NCBI GenBank assembly: GCA_965220075.1
Contig: OZ244806.1
Coordinates: forward strand, 2,046,001 to 2,110,000
Length of the DNA: 64,000 nucleotides
Direction: 5' to 3'
DNA from: G965220075 sp965220075
Lineage (GTDB): Bacteria > Chloroflexota > UBA11872
The translations under genes and the position numbers were made by a program. The first letter of the stretch is position 1, and every line of letters starts with the position of its first letter. The notes beneath the pieces were generated by a model. That model had not been told where the DNA came from. It searched no databases and saw only the letters and a program-made list of their open reading frames with translations. Positions 49,597 through 56,963 of the stretch are shown here, piece by piece.

Positions 49597-50142
49597 ATGA
49601 CGTACGACCCCAGGATCCACCGCCGCCGGTCAATTCGGTTGAAGGGGTACGACTACTCTCAGGCTGGGGCGTACTTCGTCACGGTCGTCGTGCGGGACCG
49701 GTCGTGTCTGTTTGGCAGTGTAGTAGACGGGGCAATCCAGCTGAACGACACGGGGCGGTTGGTAAGGGATTCGTGGGAATGGCTGGCCGTGCGATATCCC
49801 TACGTGACGTTGGACGAATACGTTGTGATGCCGAACCACCTACACGGCATTGTCGTCATCGCCGATCCGGGTAGGGGCGGTTCGCGAACCGCCCTTGCAC
49901 CGATCCATCGAAAACCACTGGGACGCATGATTAGAGCCTTCAAGACCGTTTCGACAAAGCGTTCGAACCGCGAGCGTGGAACCGCTGGCGTCTCGATCTG
50001 GCAACGGAACTATTACGAACACGTTGTTCGAGACGACGATGAACTGGCCAATATTCGCGAATACATCGTCAACAATCCGATCCAGTGGGAGTTGGATCGA
50101 TACAACCCCGAAGCCCAGGAGGGGCGCACGCCGCTTCCGTGA
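49597..50142 (+). CDS. REP-associated tyrosine transposase (RAYT, Y1_Tnp/IS200-like)
   Basis: 181 residues. The HUH-type features are the HLH in VVMPNHLHGIVVI and the likely catalytic Tyr in WQRNYYEHVVRDDDEL, with the C-terminal IREYIVNNPIQWELDRYNP helix. The N-terminus (YDPRIHRRRSIRLKGYDYSQAGAYFVTVVVRDRSCLFG) is a typical RAYT start. These proteins cut and mobilise REP palindromes. REP copies lie upstream, downstream and inside the gene, where the palindrome at 49871-49894 encodes GRGGSRTAL in frame. The gene seems intact. Confidence 0.92.
   Translation: MTYDPRIHRRRSIRLKGYDYSQAGAYFVTVVVRDRSCLFGSVVDGAIQLNDTGRLVRDSWEWLAVRYPYVTLDEYVVMPNHLHGIVVIADPGRGGSRTALAPIHRKPLGRMIRAFKTVSTKRSNRERGTAGVSIWQRNYYEHVVRDDDELANIREYIVNNPIQWELDRYNPEAQEGRTPLP
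49871..49894 (+). repeat. REP palindrome inside the transposase reading frame
   Basis: Begins GTAGGGGCGG and forms the same palindrome as the intergenic REP copies. It sits just after the HLH strand region (VVIADPG) and keeps the frame. The second, truncated transposase copy diverges at the same point. Confidence 0.85.
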
Positions 50143-50274
50143 GGCGCCGGGGCCGTGCCGGATTCGCCGGGCGCGGCGATGTGATGGGTGGCATCGCGGA
50201 TGTTGGCGGCCGAGCCACACGCGGCATGCGGCACTGGGCAGCGGCAGCCCGAGGCAATGGCGGACGGCCCGGGA

Positions 50275-50298
50275 GGGCGGTTCGCGAACCGCCCCTAC
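50275..50298 (-). repeat. REP palindrome between the two transposase copies
   Basis: The palindrome GGGCGGTTCG/CGAACCGCCC begins with GTAG when read on the minus strand. It precedes a conserved stretch (GACGTATGATCGGCGC) also seen after the copy at 49485-49510. The two transposase genes therefore share upstream organisation, as expected for a tandem duplication. Confidence 0.85.
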
Positions 50299-50357
50299 AT
50301 CGAATCCATGTGACGTATGATCGGCGCGGTCGGATCCCCTCCGCGAGAATGTAGGCA

Positions 50358-50732
50358 GTGTCATCGGACAAGCCGGCTGACACATACGATCCCAGGATCC
50401 ACCGTCGTCGTTCAGTACGGCTCCAGGGATATGACTACTCGCAGGCCGGGGCCTATTTCGTGACCGTTGTCGTCCGCGACCGGTCATGTTTGTTCGGGAC
50501 TGTCGTGGACGGGGCAATCGAGCTGAACGACAAAGGACATTTGGTTAGAGACTCGTGGGAATGGCTGGCGGCGCGACATCCCTACGTGACATTGGACGAA
50601 TACGTCGTGATGCCAAATCATCTGCACGGCATCATCACAATTGACGATCAGAGTAGGGGCGCCCGGTGGCCCGACCTTGAGGTCGGGATCGGACTCTCAG
50701 GCAGGCGTCCGCGTCCTGCCCCGGACGCGTGA
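50358..50732 (+). pseudogene. Truncated second copy of the REP-associated transposase
   Basis: The first 96 residues from GTG 50358 are closely similar to the intact transposase (YDPRIHRRRSVRLQGYDYSQAGAYF ... YVVMPNHLHGIITIDDQSRG). After that the sequence runs into a GTAGGGGCGCCCGG repeat and reads unrelated residues (ARWPDLEVGIGLSGRR). The catalytic Tyr and C-terminal helix are lost. It is a decayed duplicate cut at the point where the intact copy carries its internal REP. Confidence 0.85.
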
Positions 50733-50890
50733 GGGACAACTTCCCAAAGCGCAAGACGCTTCGACGCCACCACGTGCGCGGGGCTATGCGATGAGCCTAG
50801 GGAGTATCCGTTCGGAAGCGCGTGCGGCGGCCGGGGTACGCGTGCGAGCGCTGAGTCCCGATCTGAAGGTCGGGCCACCGGGCGCGGGGC
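50653..50890. repeat. Inverted pair of REP-like hairpins about 160 nt apart
   Basis: The left arm (50653-50696) starts GTAGGGGCGCCCGGTGGCCC and contains the hairpin CCCGACCT/AGGTCGGG. The right arm (50853-50890) is its reverse complement over at least 20 identical bases, GCGCCCGGTGGCCCGACCTT. Two REPs in opposite orientation around a short spacer form a BIME-like unit. The spacer holds no recognisable gene. Confidence 0.7.
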
Positions 50891-50956
50891 GCCGCTGGTG
50901 GGTAAGCTCCGCACACGCGGTCCGGGTGGGCCGGGGAGATTCAGCGAGGCGGAGCA

Positions 50957-52249
50957 ATGCCGGTAGAAGGCGACTACGAGTGCTATAGCGACGACTGGCA
51001 GCGCAGCAATCCCGACCTGGTGCTCAACCTCCCCACGCAGCCGCCGCACTACTCGGAGCACCAGGACCACGTCCTGGTCGACTACACGCCCGGCGGCGAC
51101 CTGCTGGCCATCTGGACAATGGCCTTCGAGGCGTCCGGCGACGACATGGATGTGTTCTTCGCGCGCAGCTCGGATCACGGCCGTAGCTGGACCGCGCCCG
51201 CTCACATACACGAGCCGGGCCCGCAAGCGGGCCATATCAGCAGCTTCGGCTTCCCGGTGATGTCCAAGTCGGGCCGCATCTACGTTTACTACAACCGCTC
51301 GAAGGGGATCGGGCAGAACATCTTCAACTCGGTGCTGCGCTGCCGCTACTCGGACGACGACGGGCATACCTGGATGGACGGCGGGGTGGAGTTCGAGTAC
51401 CGCCGCGGCAAGTGGGACAACCCGGACCCCAAAGTGCCGCCCATGGGGATCGTCTGGCAGAAACCGATCCGCGACGCCATGGATCGGCACGTCGTAGCCC
51501 TGACCCGCACGACGGCGCAGGCCGTGAAGCCGCAAACGGACGCCAGTCACATGGGCGGCGGGCCGAACTTCGGCGAATGCCGCAGCCAGTTTCTGCGCTT
51601 CGACAATATCGACGAAGGACCCGATCCCAAGGACGTCAAGGTCACCTGGCTGCCGGACGACGAGGACCTGGTCTGGGTGCCGGTCACCTTCGAGCCGCAG
51701 GCCTCGCAGGGCTTCACGTTCTGCCAGGAGCCGGGCCTGGTGCTGCTGCCGGACGGGCGGCTGTTCACCGAGATGCGCACCGCCAACGGGCAGCTCTGGT
51801 ACACGGTCTCGGACGACCACGGGCACAGCTGGCGGCCCACCGAGATTCTGCGCTACCGGGACGACGGCGAGGCGATGCTGAATCCAATCGCGCCCTCACC
51901 CATGTACGCCCTGGAGGACGGGCGCTATCTGGTCTTCCTGCAGAATCACGACGGCTTCGGGTTCGGCGGCAGAGGTCCGCTGAACCTGAACAGCCGGCGT
52001 CCGCAGTTCCTGTCGGTGGGTGAGTTCCGGCCGAATGCGCATCAGCCGGTCTGGTTCAGCCAGCCGCTGCTGCTGTTCGACACGGACAACGTGGGTGTGT
52101 ATCCGCTGTACATGCGCTGGCTGTCGATGTACGCGAGCCTGACGGAGCGCGACGGCCATCGGATCTTCTGGTACACGGACCGCAAGATCTTCGCGCTGGG
52201 CCGCTACATTACCGATGAGATGCTGGCGCCCTTGACGGTGCCGTCGTAG
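50957..52249 (+). CDS. Sialidase-fold (BNR/Asp-box) protein, copy B
   Basis: 430 residues from ATG 50957 with GGCGGAG upstream. Asp-box motifs: SSDHGRSWTAP, SDDDGHTWMDG, SDDHGHSWRPT. It starts PVEGDYECYSDDWQRSNPDLVLNLP and ends YTDRKIFALGRYITDEMLAPLTVPS, matching copy A (31530-32822) in length and in its terminal blocks. No signal peptide is present. It follows the accessory island directly. The two copies diverge in the middle (for example the YRRGKWDNPDPKVPPM loop), which may change the ligand. Confidence 0.8.
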   Translation: MPVEGDYECYSDDWQRSNPDLVLNLPTQPPHYSEHQDHVLVDYTPGGDLLAIWTMAFEASGDDMDVFFARSSDHGRSWTAPAHIHEPGPQAGHISSFGFPVMSKSGRIYVYYNRSKGIGQNIFNSVLRCRYSDDDGHTWMDGGVEFEYRRGKWDNPDPKVPPMGIVWQKPIRDAMDRHVVALTRTTAQAVKPQTDASHMGGGPNFGECRSQFLRFDNIDEGPDPKDVKVTWLPDDEDLVWVPVTFEPQASQGFTFCQEPGLVLLPDGRLFTEMRTANGQLWYTVSDDHGHSWRPTEILRYRDDGEAMLNPIAPSPMYALEDGRYLVFLQNHDGFGFGGRGPLNLNSRRPQFLSVGEFRPNAHQPVWFSQPLLLFDTDNVGVYPLYMRWLSMYASLTERDGHRIFWYTDRKIFALGRYITDEMLAPLTVPS

Positions 52250-52270
52250 CCCTTCAGCCCGCCGGCTCGA

Positions 52271-52987
52271 CTACGACGGCGCCGACGGGCCGGGCGCGTC
52301 GGGAACCGAGCGGTAGTCGGTGGCCGAGGCGCGCAGGAGCGACCGCACCAGCCGGGAGCGGTCGGTGTCGTCGTCGGGGGGAAGCTGCACGATCACCTCC
52401 GCGAACAGATCCAAGGCCTCGCGGTAGCGCCGTATGACTCGCGTCAAGCGCTGGTGATGCTGCTCGGCGGCATTGGGCGGGCGGATCGCGCGCAGGTCGC
52501 GCTCCGCCGCGACGACCACGCCGGCCACCGCGTTGAAGGCGACGGTCTGGCGCTCGATGCTGATGAGTCCCAGGGCGTGGCGCGCCCGCTCGGTCTCGGC
52601 GAATCCGACCGCGCCCTCGAGCCGGCGCCGCACACGGGCCACGTCGGAAACGTATTTGACAACCGCGTCCGCGCCGGGCTCGATCTCAGCCGGCCGGTTT
52701 GCCGCAAAGGCGGCTCGGCGGCGTTCCAGGCGCAAGACGGCTTCCAGCTCCGGTCCGTTGGACGCGGGAGTGGCCTCGACGCGGACGCGCGGTGCCTGGG
52801 CGCCGCCCGGCGTGGCTTCCGAGACCGGCGCGGCGGTCCCGGAAGCGGCCGTTGATCCGGGCGCCAGCGACGCCAGCGAGAGGAGCACCACCCCGGCCAC
52901 CGCCGCGGCGAACAGCGCCGCGGCCACGATCGGGGTCCAGCGCGTCGGTGCGCGTGTTTTTACTTCGACCAGGTCGTCCGCGCTCAT
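52271..52987 (-). CDS. Single-pass membrane protein with helical extracellular domain, unknown function
   Basis: 238 residues from the ATG at 52987. A short acidic/basic cytoplasmic part is followed by a helix (IVAAALFAAAVAGVVLLSLASLAPG), a Ser/Thr/Pro linker, then about 150 residues of probable helices (ARVRRRLEGAVGFAETERARHALGLISIERQ; HHQRLTRVIRRYREALDLFAEVIVQL). No family recognised. It is convergent with the sialidase-like gene. Confidence 0.55.
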   Translation of the reverse strand: MSADDLVEVKTRAPTRWTPIVAAALFAAAVAGVVLLSLASLAPGSTAASGTAAPVSEATPGGAQAPRVRVEATPASNGPELEAVLRLERRRAAFAANRPAEIEPGADAVVKYVSDVARVRRRLEGAVGFAETERARHALGLISIERQTVAFNAVAGVVVAAERDLRAIRPPNAAEQHHQRLTRVIRRYREALDLFAEVIVQLPPDDDTDRSRLVRSLLRASATDYRSVPDAPGPSAPS

Positions 52988-53293
52988 GCCGGACGGTCTC
53001 CGCCCGCCGCGGATCCGGAGACGGGCGTGCCGCTCCACAAGTGGAGACGTTTGCATAACCCGATCAGGCTAAGGATGTCCGGGGAGAACCCTGCGCGGTT
53101 CCAGGTTGGCTGGGGGCTAGATTCCCGCGTGCGCGGGAATGACGAGGGGTTATTCAAAGGTCTCAAGTGCGAGCGGCGGCTTGCGGCGGCACGTATGGGC
53201 GGCGCGTGTGCTCGCGTGGTTTCGGCGTCGATGAGCCGGCTCTCGAATACGCGGCCGCGGCGGCCCCGGTCAGCGCCCTTGCGGCGCCGACCT
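52988..53293. other. Gap upstream of the membrane protein gene and beyond the trxB stop
   Basis: About 306 nt with no protein-like frame. It contains the palindromic repeat at 53121-53146. No terminator with a U-tract is seen. Confidence 0.4.
53121..53146 (-). repeat. Intergenic copy of the VTPADAG-type palindrome
   Basis: ATTCCCGCG-TG-CGCGGGAAT is a perfect hairpin followed by GACG. It is the reverse-oriented counterpart of the repeat that is inserted in frame in the restriction-modification gene (45131-45165, 45522-45592). Confidence 0.75.
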
Positions 53294-54250
53294 TCAGGCC
53301 GTGGCCGCGACTCCGGAGGCCGCGACACCCGGCGCCGCGGCCTCGAGGCGGGCGACGAACTTCTCGGCTTCCATGGCGGCCTGGCAACCCTCGCCGGCGG
53401 CCGTGATGGCTTGCCGGAAATAGTGGTCCTGAGCCTCGCCCGCGACGAATATCCCTTCGACGCTGGTGTGCGTCCGTCCATCGGCGACCAGGTAGCCCTC
53501 ATCGACCATCTCGAGCTTCTCGTTGAAGATTGCCGTATTGGGGTCATGGCCGATGAAAACGAAGGCGCCCGCGGCGGCGAAATCGCGCTCCTCACCAGTT
53601 AGAACGTCGCGAATCCGCAGGCTCTCAACCACACCGTTGCCTTCGATGGCGGTTACGACGCTGTTCCAGAGGAACTCGATCTTCTCCTCAGCCATGGCGC
53701 GCCCGGTCAGGTAAGCGCCGGCGCGAAGCGCATCCCGTCGGTGGATGACGGTGACTTTGGACGCGAAGCGCGTGAGGAAGAGGGCCTCCTGCAGGGCGCT
53801 GTCGCCGCCGCCGATAACGGCCAGAGACTCGTTCTGAAAGAAAGCGCCGTCGCAGGTGGCGCAATACGAGACGCCGCGTCCCCAGAACTCCCGCTCGCCG
53901 GGAACCTCCAGCTGCCTGGGGCTGGCGCCGGTGGCGATGATGACGGTGCGCGCCTCATACGACTGCGCGGCTCCCGTGAGCTTGAACGGCGGACCGTCGA
54001 CGTCGATGTCGGTAATTTGATCCATCACGAACTCGGCGCCGAAGCGCTCGGCCTGATTCCGCATGCGCATGGTCAGCTCGGGACCGGTGATCTCCTCGAA
54101 GCCCGGGTAGTTCTCGACGTCGTTGGTGGTGGCGATCTGACCGCCGAACGCGTCGCCGGTGAAGACGATCGTGGAGATGTTGGCGCGCGCGCCGTAGATA
54201 GCCGCCGTCAGTCCGGCGGGACCCGACCCCAGAATCGCCACGTCGTACAT
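53294..54250 (-). CDS. trxB: Thioredoxin-disulfide reductase
   Basis: 318 residues from the ATG at 54250, which has GGAAGGA upstream; an earlier in-frame start at 54268 lacks a site. FAD-binding AILGSGPAGLTAAIYGARA, the redox pair in SYCATCDGAFF, NADPH-binding VIGGGDSALQEALFLTRFA with HRRD, and the C-terminal SVEGIFVAGEAQDHYFRQAITAAGEG are all present. It reduces thioredoxin with NADPH. The thioredoxin gene is not adjacent. Confidence 0.93.
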   Translation of the reverse strand: MYDVAILGSGPAGLTAAIYGARANISTIVFTGDAFGGQIATTNDVENYPGFEEITGPELTMRMRNQAERFGAEFVMDQITDIDVDGPPFKLTGAAQSYEARTVIIATGASPRQLEVPGEREFWGRGVSYCATCDGAFFQNESLAVIGGGDSALQEALFLTRFASKVTVIHRRDALRAGAYLTGRAMAEEKIEFLWNSVVTAIEGNGVVESLRIRDVLTGEERDFAAAGAFVFIGHDPNTAIFNEKLEMVDEGYLVADGRTHTSVEGIFVAGEAQDHYFRQAITAAGEGCQAAMEAEKFVARLEAAAPGVAASGVAATA

Positions 54251-54378
54251 CGCCCGATCCTTCCGCAAAGCGCTGCTGACACTAACGCGCTACCCAGGTT
54301 CAGCCTATTATCGTCGCACGGACGCCGCCGTTGTTCTATGAGAGTCGTTACACGAACGGTCCAGCACAGCTCCGCCGG

Positions 54379-55854
54379 GTGACCCGCCGCAAGCCGTCGA
54401 GAGAAAATCTGTCCAGGCGCTCCTTCCTGCGGGCCAGCGTGGGCGCCGTGAGCGTGCTGGCGCTGGCCGCCTGCGACGGGTCCGCGCCGAGCGAGCCCGC
54501 GGCGGCCAGCCAGGTTCCAGCGGCCACGCCCACCGCCGCGCGCTTAACTCCAATCCCGACCGCCTCACCGCGGCCCACACCGCCGCGAACCGCAGCGCCT
54601 GCCTCGACGCCGACCCCCACGGCCAGCCCCACGCCCACTCTCAGCCCCTCGCCGTCACCCACCACCACCGCTATAGCCACCCCCACGGCCACGCCGGAGC
54701 TGGTGAAGACACCGGTCACGGCCGGCCTCATTTCCCTGCCGGCGGCCGCCGAGCCTTGGAGCGGCGCGCTGGCGGGTCTTGCCGAGCGCCACCCCGAGAT
54801 CGAGGTCACACCGATTCCATTCAGCGGCGGGCAGGCGCTGGCGGACTGGCTCGAAAACAGCGCCGAGCCCCTGCCGGACGTTCTGGTGGGAGCGGCGGGC
54901 GCGGATGTCGCGAGGCTGGCGGCAAGCGAGGCGCTCGCGCCTCTGGACCAAAGCATTGCGGACCCCTCGGAATTCGTGGGCGAGGCACTGGCGCCCGGCC
55001 GCTATGGCGGCGCCCTGCTCGGCCTGCCCATCAGCGGCTATGCGGTCCATCTTTATGTAAACCCGGTCGTGGTGGAGCAGGCTGGCGTGACGCTGGAGGG
55101 GCCGACCTATCTCGACCTGCTGGACGACGCGCGGCGGCTCACCGACCCGGAAACCGGCAGATTCGGCTGGGGGGTCGTCCCCGATCTGCCCGAGCTGGAG
55201 ACAGTGGCGGGATCGGCTTCAGGGGGCATCTGGTCGGAGGACGGGTCCAGCACGCGTATAGATTCGCAGGCGTTCGTGGCGGCGTGGCAATGGTTCGCCG
55301 ACCTGGCCCACAAGGAACACGTATCGCCGCATCCCGGCGCTTGGGACAGCATATTCGGGATGCCGGCGGCAGTCCTCTCGGGGCGCATAGCCATGACGCT
55401 GCAATCGGGTTGGGCGCTGGGGGGGGTCAGCCCTGAAAAGTCCTTACCGGGCGCGTGGGCCATAGCGGCGCTGCCGGCCTGGGAAGGCGTCGCGCGCCAC
55501 GTTCCCTTCAACGCCGCCTACGCGAGCGTGACGCGGACCGCCGGCAACCCCGAGGCGGCCGCGCAGGTCGCCCGCTACTTTGCCACCGAGGGGGTAGACC
55601 CTCAGTTTCAGGACGGGATTCCAGCCTGGAGACCCGCACTGCAGACGGCGGCGACCACGCTCGGGATGCACCCGGCCGTACTTACGGAAGCGCTCGGCGC
55701 GTGGCGGCGGCCCGCCCTGGACGTCCCGCACGCGGCCGCGGCGGCGGCCGAGGTCTACCCCGCGCTGCGCGCCGTGGTGGAGCAGGGTCAACCCGCCGCG
55801 GACCACGCTCCCCGGCTGGCCGCGCGCCTGGCCGAGATCGCGCGGCAGGAGTGA
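54379..55854 (+). CDS. Tat-type lipoprotein, extracellular solute-binding protein family 1-like
   Basis: 491 residues from GTG 54379; a TTG at 54331 is an alternative, and a TATTAT box lies at 54306. The signal has NLSRRSFLRASVGAVSVLALAAC, twin-arginine with SRRSFL and lipobox LAAC. A Thr/Pro/Ser/Ala-rich linker of about 80 residues follows. The mature part resembles family 1 binding proteins: EVTPIPFSGGQALADWLEN, LLGLPISGYAVHLYVNPVVVEQAG, GRIAMTLQSGWALGG, AWAIAALPAWEG. No transporter genes are next to it; lgt, which lipidates such proteins, lies 223 nt downstream. Ligand unknown. Confidence 0.8.
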   Translation: MTRRKPSRENLSRRSFLRASVGAVSVLALAACDGSAPSEPAAASQVPAATPTAARLTPIPTASPRPTPPRTAAPASTPTPTASPTPTLSPSPSPTTTAIATPTATPELVKTPVTAGLISLPAAAEPWSGALAGLAERHPEIEVTPIPFSGGQALADWLENSAEPLPDVLVGAAGADVARLAASEALAPLDQSIADPSEFVGEALAPGRYGGALLGLPISGYAVHLYVNPVVVEQAGVTLEGPTYLDLLDDARRLTDPETGRFGWGVVPDLPELETVAGSASGGIWSEDGSSTRIDSQAFVAAWQWFADLAHKEHVSPHPGAWDSIFGMPAAVLSGRIAMTLQSGWALGGVSPEKSLPGAWAIAALPAWEGVARHVPFNAAYASVTRTAGNPEAAAQVARYFATEGVDPQFQDGIPAWRPALQTAATTLGMHPAVLTEALGAWRRPALDVPHAAAAAAEVYPALRAVVEQGQPAADHAPRLAARLAEIARQE

Positions 55855-56077
55855 CAGAGCCTTTCGCTATGGTGGATCATCTACCGACGGCGCAGTTGCC
55901 GCCGCTACGATCCGGCAGGTCCTCTCCACCGCACGCAACGATGTGCGCAGGCGCTGAGTTTCCTCCGGCGACCGGGCGGTCGGGAGCGCCGAAGCGGCGC
56001 CTGAGCCTGGCGTGCAGGTGGGAAGGGAGGGTCGCAGTGGTGCAGCCCGGTTGCGGGACAGGTAAGGAAGGCGAACC

Positions 56078-56902
56078 GTGTCCGCGATAGCGATTCCCTG
56101 GGATCCGACGCTGCTTCAGCTGGGTGGATTCCGGCTGACGTGGCACTCGATATTCGCGGTGATCGGCATTCTGGTCGGGGTTTACACGGCGCGCCGGCTG
56201 GGGCGGCGCACCAGGCTGACCGACGACCAGGTCATCACGCTGGCCATGTGGTCGATCGTCGCCGGGATCGTCATGGCGCGCTTCCTATACGTGATTGACG
56301 AGTGGCCGAGATTCGCGCCCAACCCCACGCGCATATTCTTGCTCAACGATGGCGGCATAACCGTCTGGGGCGCCGTGATCGGCGGATCGCTGGCGGTGGG
56401 CCTGGTGGCCTGGTGGCGGCGCTGGCCGGTGCGCGACGCGCTCGACATGGGAGCGCCGGGGCTCATATTGGGCATGGGCATCGGCCGCATCGGGGACCTG
56501 ATCAATGGCGAGCATCACGCGCTCGCCACCGATCTGCCCTGGGCCGTGCTCTATACCCACCCGCAGGCGGTCGGGCAGCCCTTCCCGGTGCATCCCGCCA
56601 CCACCTACGAGCTGCTGGCGGACCTGGCTATTTTCGGCGTGGCGCTTTGGCTGGCGCGCCGCCATATGGGAACCGCTTACCTGTTTTGGCTGGTGGTGGG
56701 GGGTTATAGCGCAATGCGCTTCGGGCTGCAGTTCCTGCGCCTCGACCAGCCGGAGCACTTCCTCGGTCTGCAACAGTCACAGATCATCGGAGTGCTGGGC
56801 ATGCTCTTGACGGCCGTCTGGCTGGTTCGCCGCGGCCTGCGCAAGCTCAAACCAAGGCCGGCCGGTCCGGCGCCGCCGCACCGGTCGCGCGGCTCGTCAT
56901 AA
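56078..56902 (+). CDS. lgt: Prolipoprotein diacylglyceryl transferase
   Basis: 274 residues from a GTG at 56078. Seven membrane helices and the Lgt signature GLILGMGIGRIGDLINGEHHA (family GRIGNFINGE) are clear; the essential Arg of the signature and a HxxxE-type segment PVHPATTYELL follow. It transfers diacylglycerol to the Cys of lipoprotein signals, consistent with three lipoproteins in this window. The C-terminus is basic and Pro-rich. Confidence 0.93.
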   Translation: MSAIAIPWDPTLLQLGGFRLTWHSIFAVIGILVGVYTARRLGRRTRLTDDQVITLAMWSIVAGIVMARFLYVIDEWPRFAPNPTRIFLLNDGGITVWGAVIGGSLAVGLVAWWRRWPVRDALDMGAPGLILGMGIGRIGDLINGEHHALATDLPWAVLYTHPQAVGQPFPVHPATTYELLADLAIFGVALWLARRHMGTAYLFWLVVGGYSAMRFGLQFLRLDQPEHFLGLQQSQIIGVLGMLLTAVWLVRRGLRKLKPRPAGPAPPHRSRGSS

Positions 56903-56963
56903 GCGCGGGCGTCCGCACCGCGATGGCGTTGCGCGAGTCGGCGGCATCGTCGACCATTGGCGC

